A stretch of DNA of 44,405 nt from Bacteroidota bacterium. GTDB lineage: Bacteria > Bacteroidota > Bacteroidia > JAADEI01. The translations under genes were made by a program, and so were the position numbers. Shown here piece by piece: positions 7,962 through 16,519 of this stretch. The first letter of the stretch is position 1, and each line of letters opens with the position of its first letter. The stretch is from assembly GCA_015490475.1 (NCBI GenBank), contig WFXT01000095.1, positions 1 to 44,405 of the forward strand. The letters run 5' to 3'. Below the pieces are notes generated by a model that was given only the letters and a program-made list of their open reading frames with translations, ran no database searches and was not told the origin of the DNA.

Positions 7962-9296
7962 ATGTTCATACATCCTGTAATTCTGGAACACAAGGGAAGG
8001 ATATCGTGGGTTGTGGGACACAACGGAACATCAATAGTAATTAATCCTTTCAGAGATGTTGATGTGTATTTCTCTATTGCCAATGAAAGACACATGCCCA
8101 TAAGATATTGCCTTATGACACATATAGACGATGAGGTAGTGTTGGGATGCAGTGAAATGGCACGTAAAGGCATCAGAGTGTTCCTTCCAGACGATTGGCA
8201 CATAGAATTTCCTCATATAATTCCAGAGATCCCTATTCGCTGGCATGAATTCTCCATCAAAGGAATTGAGCTTCCAGTTTCAGTTTATGAGCGGGAAGGA
8301 CTATGGGAGTGGTACCTTGGCGATGACTTAAAAATGTTAGCGGCAGGACCGACTATAAGTATTGGAGGCATTCCCGAAATAGCCTCATCATCAACATCGT
8401 CTCTGAAAAAGAAACTTCATAAGGTCTTTGATTTCTTTCAGGAATTAAGAAACAAGTATATGCCTGACACCATTGTTCTGCCTTCTGCTTTCCATTCTTC
8501 GATATTAGAAGGAGAGTTTAAATTACCTTACAAGTTTGCATATTGGCTGGATGATATAGAAGAAGTGAAAGATTATGTGGAAACAGACCCATGGTATTTT
8601 TATAAGCCCGAATCAGGATGGCACAAAATCAGAAAGGAAAAAAACAAGATAGAACTGCCGAACCTTGACGAGGTTATAAAACCTTTGACAAAAGAAATTG
8701 AAGAAATACCCGAAAATGTTGTGGTTCTTGACATTAGAAGTGTTGATGATATTGAATATGGATTTATACCGCAGTCCAATTACCTGCCAACTAATCTTTT
8801 AGAGGAATATGCAGAAAAACTCGTTCCCCCGGGGGCACCAGTAGTTCTTGTCGGAAATGAACACGAAGCGATTAAAACAGGAATCAGACTTGCCAGACTG
8901 GGCATAGATAAATTCGTTGGAAGAATTGACTTCATGAAATGGCGTAATTCCCATGAATTTGATATGATTATCCCTATTCAGGGCGATGAATTTGAATGGG
9001 ACTTTCAATTTGATGACACGTTCTTTCTGGTTGATGTTCGCCCTGAACACATAGTGAATGAAACCGGGATAATTAGCAGTGCAGAAAACATTCCTTTTGA
9101 GGAGTTAATTGGTTTAAACTACAGATTTAAAGAAGGAGACAAAGTATATGTGTATGGCAGGGACGCAGGAGAAGCAATCATGGGAGCAATTATCCTGAAG
9201 AGAAAAGGAGCACCAATAGTAAGGGCAATCGTAGAATCCTTTGAATCACTTATGGAAAGGGACATCCCGGTCTATAGGATAATTAACCTTAATTAA
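7962..9296 (+). CDS. Degenerate metallo-beta-lactamase/double rhodanese protein, probably non-enzymatic
   Basis: A 444-residue protein with the layout of Bacteroidota MBL-rhodanese-rhodanese proteins, related to persulfide dioxygenases and sulfurtransferases: MBL fold (about 1-200), first rhodanese (about 255-330), second rhodanese (about 355-440). The catalytic residues are largely missing. Where the family has THxHxD(H/F)xxG, this protein has THIDDEVVLG, so only the first His is kept. The later GHT-type His is also not seen, though a GD pair remains. In the second rhodanese the usual Cys loop is replaced by VYGRDAGEA; in the first it is VGNEHEA. A binding or regulatory role is therefore more likely than catalysis. 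The start at 7962 (MFIHPV) fits the family's MFI-type N-terminus; an ATG at 7941 is possible. Confidence 0.72.
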   Translation: MFIHPVILEHKGRISWVVGHNGTSIVINPFRDVDVYFSIANERHMPIRYCLMTHIDDEVVLGCSEMARKGIRVFLPDDWHIEFPHIIPEIPIRWHEFSIKGIELPVSVYEREGLWEWYLGDDLKMLAAGPTISIGGIPEIASSSTSSLKKKLHKVFDFFQELRNKYMPDTIVLPSAFHSSILEGEFKLPYKFAYWLDDIEEVKDYVETDPWYFYKPESGWHKIRKEKNKIELPNLDEVIKPLTKEIEEIPENVVVLDIRSVDDIEYGFIPQSNYLPTNLLEEYAEKLVPPGAPVVLVGNEHEAIKTGIRLARLGIDKFVGRIDFMKWRNSHEFDMIIPIQGDEFEWDFQFDDTFFLVDVRPEHIVNETGIISSAENIPFEELIGLNYRFKEGDKVYVYGRDAGEAIMGAIILKRKGAPIVRAIVESFESLMERDIPVYRIINLN

Positions 9297-9325
9297 AGTG
9301 CGTTGCTTTTTTTGAATTTTGCATT

Positions 9326-9333
9326 TATATTTG
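9326..9333 (+). promoter_or_regulatory. Possible -7 box TATATTTG before the DUF4290-murA genes
   Basis: The octamer fits TAnnTTTG and lies about 90 bases before the DUF4290 gene, within the 123-base gap after the MBL-rhodanese gene. TTTG sequences upstream (9311-9314) are closer than the usual -33 spacing, so this is a weak candidate. Confidence 0.3.
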
Positions 9334-9422
9334 TAATCAGACTTAGTGAGTGCTTTCTGACACTTATTCAAAATGATTTTGGTCTTAAGCAAACAGAGAA
9401 TTCATAAAGTAAAATTATCATG

Positions 9423-10055
9423 ATGATGGAAATAAAGGAAAACAAAAGTTATAGAGAGGAACAACGGCTTGGCATGACAAAAGGACTAACATATAATGTA
9501 GTCAGGGAACCCATTAAAGTGCCAGACATCGGACGAATATACACAGAACTAATAAAGAAAATTTCTCAACTGGAAGATAGAGAATTAAAAGCAAAGCTAT
9601 TACAAGCAATAACCGAAAGCATAGCACGAAGGATATTCAAACGTTCACTAAACGAAGAGGTATTGCAAAGAATATGGAGTGACATAGTTTACATTACCGA
9701 TGGAAAATTGGATGTTGAACCGCCTGTGAAGGTATTATCGCCAGAGGAAAGAATTCTTGAACCCGAATTAATACCCTATCCAGAAAAGCGTCCTCATTCA
9801 ACTTTCGGACATTACATAACTGCTTTTATTGACATAGCCAAATACATTGAGGACAAGCAATTGAGAGATTTGCTCGCTAAATATCTGGCTGCTTACATGA
9901 AATTTGTTATGAGGAAGTGGCATAAGACAGAGGTCAATAACCAATGGATCAATGAGAAATTGAAAGAGCTATCAGAAGGGATGCTTGAGATTGACATCAA
10001 CGAAGATTTGAGTTCATTGTTTAATGTGGAGCGCAAGAACAATAAAAAGCGATAA
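9423..10055 (+). CDS. DUF4290 domain protein
   Basis: A protein of about 210 residues that fits DUF4290, a Bacteroidota family of unknown function. The family resemblance runs from LTYNVVREPIKVPDIGR (about residue 22) through LEDRELK, the central IWSDIVYITDGKLDVEPPV and the LIPYPEKRPHSTFGHYI segment, to ELSEGMLEID near the end. It is mostly helical, charged and without a signal peptide, so it is likely cytoplasmic. It sits 9 bases upstream of murA, and this gene pair recurs in Bacteroidota, which suggests a link to cell-wall synthesis without proving one. Two or three in-frame ATGs at 9420-9428 make the exact start uncertain. Confidence 0.82.
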   Translation: MMEIKENKSYREEQRLGMTKGLTYNVVREPIKVPDIGRIYTELIKKISQLEDRELKAKLLQAITESIARRIFKRSLNEEVLQRIWSDIVYITDGKLDVEPPVKVLSPEERILEPELIPYPEKRPHSTFGHYITAFIDIAKYIEDKQLRDLLAKYLAAYMKFVMRKWHKTEVNNQWINEKLKELSEGMLEIDINEDLSSLFNVERKNNKKR

Positions 10056-10064
10056 TTAAGGGAT

Positions 10065-11384
10065 ATGGAAGCTTTCAGGGTTGAAGGAGGTCATCCCTTG
10101 CATGGTAAAATATCTGTTCAGGGAGCCAAGAATGAAGCATTACAAATTATTGCCGCTACCTTATTAACCGACAAGCCTGTCCTGATCAAAAACTTACCAG
10201 ACATCCTTGATATTAGAAATCAATTATTGCTTTTGGAACTGCTGGGAGCACAAGTGGAGCGTATTGACTCGCATACTGTTCGGATTACAGCATCCGATAT
10301 TGACCCGGAGAAAATGAGATTGCCCGAATTCAGACGCATAGCGCAAAAAATTCGTGGATCCGTTCTGCTTGTGGGACCTATGGTTGCCCGATATGGTCAT
10401 GCTTTTTTACCCCGTCCGGGAGGCGATAGAATAGGAAGAAGACGTCTTGATGCTCACATTGAAGCACTTAAAACACTTGGAGTTCGTGTCACTTATGATA
10501 GGAAGGAAAATGCATTTCTCTTTGTAGCAGACAATATGAAACCTGCTTTTATTTTTCTACCCGAACCATCTGTAACGGGAACAGCCAATGCCATCATGGC
10601 TTCCGCCACACTTAATGGCCATACCACCATCTATAATGCTGCCTGTGAACCATATATACAACAACTATGCAGACTTCTTAATCAGATGGGATGCAGGATT
10701 GAAGGCATAGGGTCAAACAGACTGGAAATATATGGAAATTCCAATCTTTCAGGCGCTGAACATACCATTTTGCCCGATATGATAGAAGTGGGCAGTTTTA
10801 TAGGCATGGCTGCCCTGACAGGTTCAGACATAACAATTCAAAATGCAGGAGTTCAACATTTAGGACAGATACCCAAAACCTTTGAAAAGCTTGGCATTGA
10901 ACTTCATATTAAAGGCGACGACATTCACATTCCTGCACAGGAAATTTATGAAATTGAAACCTATCTTGACGGTTCTATCCTAACCATTAGTGATGGTCCC
11001 TGGCCCCTATTTACGCCGGATTTAATAAGTGTTGTTCTTGTAACAGCCATTCAGGCTCGCGGGTCAGTTCTCATACATCAAAAAATGTTTGAAAGCAGAC
11101 TATTCTTCATTGACAACCTGATTGATATGGGAGCCCAGATTATTCTATGTGACCCTCATAGAGCCACCGTGATAGGTCTTGAAAGAAGGGTTCCGTTGCG
11201 GGGCATCAAAATGTCTTCACCTGATATAAGGGCAGGGATAGCGCTACTAATTGCCGCCTTGTCTGCCGAAGGAACCAGTATCATTTACAATATTGACCAG
11301 ATTGACAGAGGATATGAACGAATAGATGAAAGGTTGAGAAGCCTGGGGGCACACATTGAAAGAATTTCGGTTCATGACAAGTGA
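10065..11384 (+). CDS. murA: UDP-N-acetylglucosamine 1-carboxyvinyltransferase, Cys-to-Asp type
   Basis: A 439-residue MurA of the EPSP-synthase fold, which transfers enolpyruvate from PEP to UDP-GlcNAc as the first committed step of peptidoglycan synthesis. Lys22-Asn23 of the GAKN motif are present. The active-site loop reads RPGGDRIGRRRLD, with Asp121 where E. coli has Cys115. This Asp form is known from mycobacteria and chlamydiae to be active and insensitive to fosfomycin, so intrinsic fosfomycin resistance is expected. It follows DUF4290 by 9 bases and overlaps the next gene by 11 bases. Confidence 0.95.
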   Translation: MEAFRVEGGHPLHGKISVQGAKNEALQIIAATLLTDKPVLIKNLPDILDIRNQLLLLELLGAQVERIDSHTVRITASDIDPEKMRLPEFRRIAQKIRGSVLLVGPMVARYGHAFLPRPGGDRIGRRRLDAHIEALKTLGVRVTYDRKENAFLFVADNMKPAFIFLPEPSVTGTANAIMASATLNGHTTIYNAACEPYIQQLCRLLNQMGCRIEGIGSNRLEIYGNSNLSGAEHTILPDMIEVGSFIGMAALTGSDITIQNAGVQHLGQIPKTFEKLGIELHIKGDDIHIPAQEIYEIETYLDGSILTISDGPWPLFTPDLISVVLVTAIQARGSVLIHQKMFESRLFFIDNLIDMGAQIILCDPHRATVIGLERRVPLRGIKMSSPDIRAGIALLIAALSAEGTSIIYNIDQIDRGYERIDERLRSLGAHIERISVHDK

Positions 11385-13143
11385 ACAAATAATAGTTCTT
11401 GTTGCCATAATAGTCTTAATTATTGGGCTTGGGGCAGGCAGGTTTAAACCAATGCATGTCTTTCTTTTTGCCTATTCCATTGTTGTTATCGGGGGCATTC
11501 TGGATGATAATGAAGCCCTGCTTGGACTGGCAAACGTCAGTGTCATTTCCATAGCACTATTACTGATATGGTCTAACATCATCCGATATTCTGCAATGTT
11601 GCACACACTATTTAAGAAACTACTACCAGATAATCTTTCCTATGGAGGCTACATAGCAAGAATAACCTCATACCTGGGGACCCTTTCTGGAATAATGAAC
11701 AACACCCCTCTGGTTGCAATGGTAATTCCCTATGTTGTTCAATGGTCTCGTCGTCGTGGAATACCACCCTCAAGAATCTTGATTCCACTATCCTATATAA
11801 CTATTGCGGGAGGCACCCTTACACTTCTTGGCACATCTTCCCATTTGGTAATAAATGGTTATGTTACTAAACTGGGCTATCCAGACATTAGTATCACTGC
11901 CCTGCTTCCCGTTGGGATTGTTGTCCTCACAATAACAGGCTTGTATTTCTGGGCGGTAGGCTGGAGGTTATTGCCATCGCGCAGAGATTTGAGTCAGGAA
12001 TCTATTGAACAAAGCAGGGAGTACATGGCGGAAGCGCGTGTACGACCGGATTCACCGCTTGTGGGACAAACTGTTGGCAAGGCACACCTTCGCCAGTTGA
12101 AAGGCTTATTTTTGGTAGCCATTGAGAGGGATGGAGAGTTAATAGTTCCTGTTAAGCGATCTGAAGAAATTCAGGCAAATGATATTCTTCTTTTCACTGG
12201 TCGTCCTGAGACCATAATAGACCTTATTCAGTCACGACCCGGACTGGAATTGCCACAACAACACAAACTGAGAAGCCTTCCAAGACACGAAATAGTAGAA
12301 GCAGTGGTTCCCATAAACTCAACCCTTGTTAGGCAAAGGGTTAAAGACACTAACTTCAGAAGCAAGTATGACGCTGCTATCATTGCTGTCCACAGGCAAG
12401 GAGAAAGACTACACAAAAAAATTGGAGATATTGTTTTGCAGCCGGGAGATATGCTACTGCTCATGGTTGGAGGGGATTTCTGGAACCGAGTAAATGAAGA
12501 CAATAACATCTACGTGGTCGGTAAAGTTGGCGAAGTCATTCAATACAGAGGCTGGAGGGACATCTTGATAGTGGGAGGCAGTGCAATAGCCCTATTGCTT
12601 GCTATGTTAAAACTTGTTCCATTATTTCATGCTCTTGTAACATTGCTCGCTGGACTATTATTATTCAGGATTATTAAGCTTCAGGATTTAAGTTCACGAC
12701 TGGACTGGAATCTACTACTAATATGCGCTATGGCAATACCAATAGGCTTCGCTGTCAAGAAGGTTGGCCTTGCTGATAAAATAGTGGAATCGTATTTGGC
12801 ATTACTGGGCGAAGCCCCCCTCTGGTTGGTCCTTTTTGCCTTCTACGTGCTCTCTAACCTGATAACAGAAATAATGTTCAACGTAGGGGCGGCAGCAATA
12901 GTAGCACCACTGGCTGTCTCTTTAGCTACACACCTTAACGTTCCTATTGTCCCTGTGGTTTTAACTGCCATGTTTGCTGTTGCACTTAGTGTTCTGACAC
13001 CATATGGTTATCAGGTAAACCTTATGGTTATGGGTCCTGGTAATTACAGACTGAAGGATTATGTAAGAGTGGGTTTGCCTTTAGCAATAACATATTCAAT
13101 AATTGTTCCCGGTTTAATCTGGGCAATTTACTTTGCTAAATGA
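11374..13143 (+). CDS. SLC13/DASS-family anion permease with two RCK_C domains, probable sulfate transporter
   Basis: A 589-residue inner-membrane transporter. The first half has about five membrane segments with the NNTPLVAMVIP hairpin motif (about 109-119) and GTSSHLVINGY. Two cytoplasmic TrkA_C/RCK_C domains follow (about 217-287 and 305-372), then a second membrane half with EIMFNVGAAAIVAPLA and a final Gly/Pro-rich loop. This layout occurs in sulfate and other anion permeases. Position just before cysC-sat-cysQ makes sulfate the best guess. The start at 11374 overlaps the end of murA by 11 bases; an ATG at 11356 would overlap more. Confidence 0.82.
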   Translation: MTSEQIIVLVAIIVLIIGLGAGRFKPMHVFLFAYSIVVIGGILDDNEALLGLANVSVISIALLLIWSNIIRYSAMLHTLFKKLLPDNLSYGGYIARITSYLGTLSGIMNNTPLVAMVIPYVVQWSRRRGIPPSRILIPLSYITIAGGTLTLLGTSSHLVINGYVTKLGYPDISITALLPVGIVVLTITGLYFWAVGWRLLPSRRDLSQESIEQSREYMAEARVRPDSPLVGQTVGKAHLRQLKGLFLVAIERDGELIVPVKRSEEIQANDILLFTGRPETIIDLIQSRPGLELPQQHKLRSLPRHEIVEAVVPINSTLVRQRVKDTNFRSKYDAAIIAVHRQGERLHKKIGDIVLQPGDMLLLMVGGDFWNRVNEDNNIYVVGKVGEVIQYRGWRDILIVGGSAIALLLAMLKLVPLFHALVTLLAGLLLFRIIKLQDLSSRLDWNLLLICAMAIPIGFAVKKVGLADKIVESYLALLGEAPLWLVLFAFYVLSNLITEIMFNVGAAAIVAPLAVSLATHLNVPIVPVVLTAMFAVALSVLTPYGYQVNLMVMGPGNYRLKDYVRVGLPLAITYSIIVPGLIWAIYFAK

Positions 13144-13244
13144 ACTAAATGACCGAACTTTGCATTAATGGAATTGTAACGTTAGAAAATGCTACCGGTA
13201 AAAGATGTGGAATGATTAACTAACACAGGAAAAGGGAAGAATAT

Positions 13245-13865
13245 ATGGGAGGAGAAGTAAGAATTATTGTTCCACACAAGCACAAGATAACCAAGCAGGA
13301 CAGAGCAAAGAGGTATAATCAAAGACCTGCTATTGTGTGGTTCACCGGACTGTCTGGTTCAGGAAAAAGCACTCTTGCCAGTCGTGTGGAAGAAATTTTG
13401 TTTCATCAGTATAATGCTAAAACTTACATTCTTGATGGAGACAATATCCGTTCTGGTTTGAACAAGGACCTTGGGTTTTCTGCAGAAGATAGACAGGAGA
13501 ATATACGCAGGATAGGAGAAGTTGCTAAATTATTTGTTGATGCTGGTTTAATTGTTTTAACCGCATTTATATCACCATATAGGAAAGACAGGGAAATGGT
13601 TCGCAATCTGGTAGATGATGGAGAATTCATAGAGGTCTATGTTAGATGTCCCCTTGAAGTGTGTGAACAAAGAGACGTCAAAGGTCTCTACAAAAAGGCA
13701 AGAGCTGGAATAATCAAGAACTTCACAGGTATTGATGACCCATATGAAGAACCTGAAAATCCAGAGATAATCGTGGACACGCATTTACTATCTGTTGATG
13801 AGTCAGCACAGAAAATCATACAATATCTTGTGGACCACGGCTATGTTAAACCTCAAAAACAATAA
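13245..13865 (+). CDS. cysC: Adenylyl-sulfate (APS) kinase
   Basis: A 206-residue enzyme that phosphorylates APS at the 3' position to give PAPS. The P-loop GLSGSGKST starts at about 35, the APS-binding DGDNIRSGLNKDLGFS follows at 64-79, then EDRQENIRR and the FISPYRKDR loop (108-116). The C-terminal lid region GLYKKARAGIIKNFTGIDDPYE is complete. The roughly 25-residue N-terminal extension is slightly long but normal for bacterial forms. Neighbours are a probable sulfate permease upstream and ATP sulfurylase downstream. Confidence 0.95.
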   Translation: MGGEVRIIVPHKHKITKQDRAKRYNQRPAIVWFTGLSGSGKSTLASRVEEILFHQYNAKTYILDGDNIRSGLNKDLGFSAEDRQENIRRIGEVAKLFVDAGLIVLTAFISPYRKDREMVRNLVDDGEFIEVYVRCPLEVCEQRDVKGLYKKARAGIIKNFTGIDDPYEEPENPEIIVDTHLLSVDESAQKIIQYLVDHGYVKPQKQ

Positions 13866-13953
13866 GAATCCATTTACACAAAATGAATTCTGGTCAAATC
13901 ATGCTTTCTGGTCATTCTTTGTGTTTTCTAAACTTCAATAAATCCTGACTGCT

Positions 13954-15126
13954 ATGATAGAACCACATGGAGGCAAATTAATCTGGCTGGTTGACAAATC
14001 AGAAGAGGCAATACAAAAAGCAAAATCGCTACCATCAATCACCATAGCCCCCAGGCACGCCATTGATGCAGAAATGATAGCCACTGGAGTGTTCAGTCCA
14101 CTGACAGGTTTTATGACTAAAGAAGAGGTTGATGCAGTTGTCAGTTCAATGCATTTACCAACTGGAGAGGTATGGAGTATACCTATTATGCTACCTGTGA
14201 GCGTAGACCTATGGAACGAAATACAAGAAGGCAAAGAATATGCCCTGACAGTTATGGGAGAACCAATAGCAATTATAAAGGTTACAGACAAATTCCAATA
14301 TGACTTAAACTATCTGGTCAGAGAAGTTTTCTTGACAGATGACGAGAATCATCCCGGCGTTCAGACTGTATATAAATATGGCAAGTTTTTTATTGCAGGA
14401 CCAATTACTCTTGTTCAGTCTTTTGTCACAGCACCTTTCAGACCCAACAAACCACAAATTAACGAGTCATATTATATGACGCCACAAGAAACAAGGAAAT
14501 ATTTTGAAAGTAAGGGCTGGAAAACAATTGTTGCCTTCCAAACACGGAACCCTATTCACCGAGCTCATGAATACTTAATCAAATGTGCCCTTGAAATGGC
14601 TGATGGCTCTCTAATTCATCCATTAGTGGGAGAAACCAAGAAAGATGATATTCCTGCCGATGTGAGAATGCGCTGCTATGAAGTTTTAATTGAAAACTAT
14701 TTTAACAAGGAGAGAGTTCTTCTAAGTGTCCTGCCTGCGAATATGTTTTATGCTGGTCCTCGTGAAGCCATTCACCACATGATAATGCGTAAGAATTACG
14801 GCTGCTCACACATGATTATAGGTAGAGACCACGCTGGAGTAGGCAATTATTATGGCACCTACGATGCACAGAAGCTGGCTGACCAATTCGCTGAGGAATT
14901 GGGCATTCAACCACTAAAATTTGAACATGCCTTCTACTGCAAGAAATGTAAAGGGATGGCGACAGCAAAGACATGCCCGCATCCTGCCGAAGACCACGTG
15001 TTTCTTAGCGGAACAAAAGTCAGACAAATGTTAAGAGAAGGAAAGGACCTTCCTGAAGAGTTCACACGACCAGAAGTTGCCACAGTCCTTAAACAATGGA
15101 TTAAATCCCCTACTATAACCGCATAA
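13954..15126 (+). CDS. sat: Sulfate adenylyltransferase (ATP sulfurylase), homomeric type
   Basis: A 390-residue enzyme making APS from ATP and sulfate. It has an N-terminal PUA-like domain and the nucleotidyltransferase core with QTRNPIHRAHE (196-206), GETKKDDIPADVR, and GRDHAGVGNYYGTYDAQ (290-306). A likely zinc site is formed by Cys329, Cys332, Cys341 and His343, as in bacterial and archaeal Sat proteins. This is the single-subunit Sat, unrelated to the two-subunit CysDN GTPase form. With cysC and cysQ it forms a sulfate-activation set. An ATG at 13954 gives a standard N-terminus. Confidence 0.95.
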   Translation: MIEPHGGKLIWLVDKSEEAIQKAKSLPSITIAPRHAIDAEMIATGVFSPLTGFMTKEEVDAVVSSMHLPTGEVWSIPIMLPVSVDLWNEIQEGKEYALTVMGEPIAIIKVTDKFQYDLNYLVREVFLTDDENHPGVQTVYKYGKFFIAGPITLVQSFVTAPFRPNKPQINESYYMTPQETRKYFESKGWKTIVAFQTRNPIHRAHEYLIKCALEMADGSLIHPLVGETKKDDIPADVRMRCYEVLIENYFNKERVLLSVLPANMFYAGPREAIHHMIMRKNYGCSHMIIGRDHAGVGNYYGTYDAQKLADQFAEELGIQPLKFEHAFYCKKCKGMATAKTCPHPAEDHVFLSGTKVRQMLREGKDLPEEFTRPEVATVLKQWIKSPTITA

Positions 15127-15159
15127 AACCTAACTGTTCAACATTCAAATCCCCAACAC

Positions 15160-16032
15160 ATGGAAAAAGAAAAACTGATTTTGAAAGGGATTGAAGCAGC
15201 ACTGAAAGCAGGAGATGAAATAAGGAAAGTATATGAGCGTCCGATTCACGCGATAAAAAAGAAGGACTTTTCACCCCTTACAGAAGCTGACATTAATTCG
15301 GACAAAGTTATCAGAGAAACACTTAAGTCCACAAGAATTTCTGTTATTTCAGAGGAAAACGTTCCCCCACCATCCAAGCGCAAAGGAAAAAAGAGATTTT
15401 GGCTCGTTGACCCACTGGACGGCACAAGAGAATTTGTAGAAAGAAATGGTCAATTTTGTGTTAGCATTGCCTTAGTGGAAGAAGGAAATCCTGTCATTGG
15501 GATTATTTACGCGCCGGCTACAGACACACTTTATGTTGCAACTACCGAAGACAAGCCATTCAAGGTTCAGGGTGCTGGCTATGTCAGAGGCTATATTACT
15601 TCATACGATGAATGGAAAGAACACGGAGAAGAACTTAAACAATATGTTCCAGACGAGGAAGAACCTCTGAGAGTTATCGCCAGTGCTCACCACCTCAACG
15701 AAGAAACCCAACAGTTCATATATCTACTTGAACGAGTGTTCGGAGAAGTGGAACTGACTCAGAAAGGTAGCGCGTTGAAATTCATTGCAATAGCCACTGG
15801 AGAAGCAGACGTCTATCCACGGATAGCACCCATTAACGAGTGGGATATTGCAGCGGGCGTATTGTTCGTGAAAAGAATGGGCGGTTCCGTTGTCAAGTTT
15901 CCGTCAGGAAAAGAAATTACATTCGGTAGTGATGAGTTAAAGGCACCACCATTTGTAGCATGGGCTTCAGATTCCTTGAGGAAACAATTTGAGCAAGAAC
16001 TCAAAGAACAGAACATAGCCCTTACTGAATGA
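15160..16032 (+). CDS. cysQ: 3'(2'),5'-bisphosphate nucleotidase
   Basis: A 290-residue Mg-dependent phosphatase of the inositol monophosphatase superfamily that converts PAP to AMP, removing the by-product of PAPS use. It has SEEN (64-67), the metal motif WLVDPLDGTREF (81-92) and the second motif EWDIAAG (227-233). Its placement right after sat fits recycling of nucleotide from PAPS-consuming reactions. The next gene overlaps its stop codon (ATGA), indicating translational coupling. Confidence 0.92.
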   Translation: MEKEKLILKGIEAALKAGDEIRKVYERPIHAIKKKDFSPLTEADINSDKVIRETLKSTRISVISEENVPPPSKRKGKKRFWLVDPLDGTREFVERNGQFCVSIALVEEGNPVIGIIYAPATDTLYVATTEDKPFKVQGAGYVRGYITSYDEWKEHGEELKQYVPDEEEPLRVIASAHHLNEETQQFIYLLERVFGEVELTQKGSALKFIAIATGEADVYPRIAPINEWDIAAGVLFVKRMGGSVVKFPSGKEITFGSDELKAPPFVAWASDSLRKQFEQELKEQNIALTE

Positions 16033-16469
16033 AGTCCTTTGGCAAATTCTCACTGAGAGTAAAGGAAGAAGACGGTAAGAAATACATTTGGGACCCTGTA
16101 AGGAAAATTTGGCTTACTGCTTTTCCGGAAGAATATGTTCGTCAACATGTCATTGCATTTTTAATTAATGAATTACAAGTTCCTGCAATATACATAGCAT
16201 CCGAATGGAAGATAAACAGAGGATTGCGAGCCGACGTAGTAGTATTCGGAATAGATTTAAAACCCAAGTTGATTGTTGAATGCAAAGCCCCTGATAGAAA
16301 AATAAATCCTGCCAATTGGATTCAAATCTTTGAGTACATAGAGAATTTAAGACCTAACTACTTGTGGCTGACTAATGGGAAAGAACACTGGCTGGCAAGA
16401 TTTAACTATGACTCAGAAAGATGGGAACAGATTGAAAAGCTACCCGCATGGAATGACTTAAAGCGTTAG
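16029..16469 (+). CDS. Stand-alone HsdR_N-like PD-(D/E)XK nuclease-fold protein
   Basis: A 146-residue protein matching the N-terminal nuclease domain of type I restriction R subunits. The nuclease signature is visible as Asp69 in RADVVVF and Glu84-Cys-Lys86 in IVECKAP, with an upstream Glu59 that could complete the site. There is no helicase part and no HsdM or HsdS gene nearby. Small proteins of this type are widespread in Bacteroidota and have no settled function. Its ATG overlaps the cysQ stop codon by 4 bases. Confidence 0.8.
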   Translation: MKSFGKFSLRVKEEDGKKYIWDPVRKIWLTAFPEEYVRQHVIAFLINELQVPAIYIASEWKINRGLRADVVVFGIDLKPKLIVECKAPDRKINPANWIQIFEYIENLRPNYLWLTNGKEHWLARFNYDSERWEQIEKLPAWNDLKR

Positions 16470-16489
16470 GGACTTTGCGTTTTCTTACT

Positions 16490-16497
16490 TATCTTTG
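16490..16497 (+). promoter_or_regulatory. -7 box TATCTTTG before the outer-membrane protein gene
   Basis: The octamer matches TAnnTTTG and predicts a start near 16504, leaving a leader of about 16 nt before the ATG at 16520. A TTTG at 16474-16477 is too close for a regular -33 element. Confidence 0.45.
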
Positions 16498-16519
16498 CCT
16501 GTAACAAAACAGGTGAGTT

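Noticed and set aside
7902..8021. Longer folC frame
   Set aside because: It runs into the divergent MBL-rhodanese gene and passes the promoter candidate; the conserved start is at 7901.
16029..16469. A restriction-modification or defence system
   Set aside because: Only the nuclease-like domain is present; there is no methylase, specificity subunit or helicase in the window.
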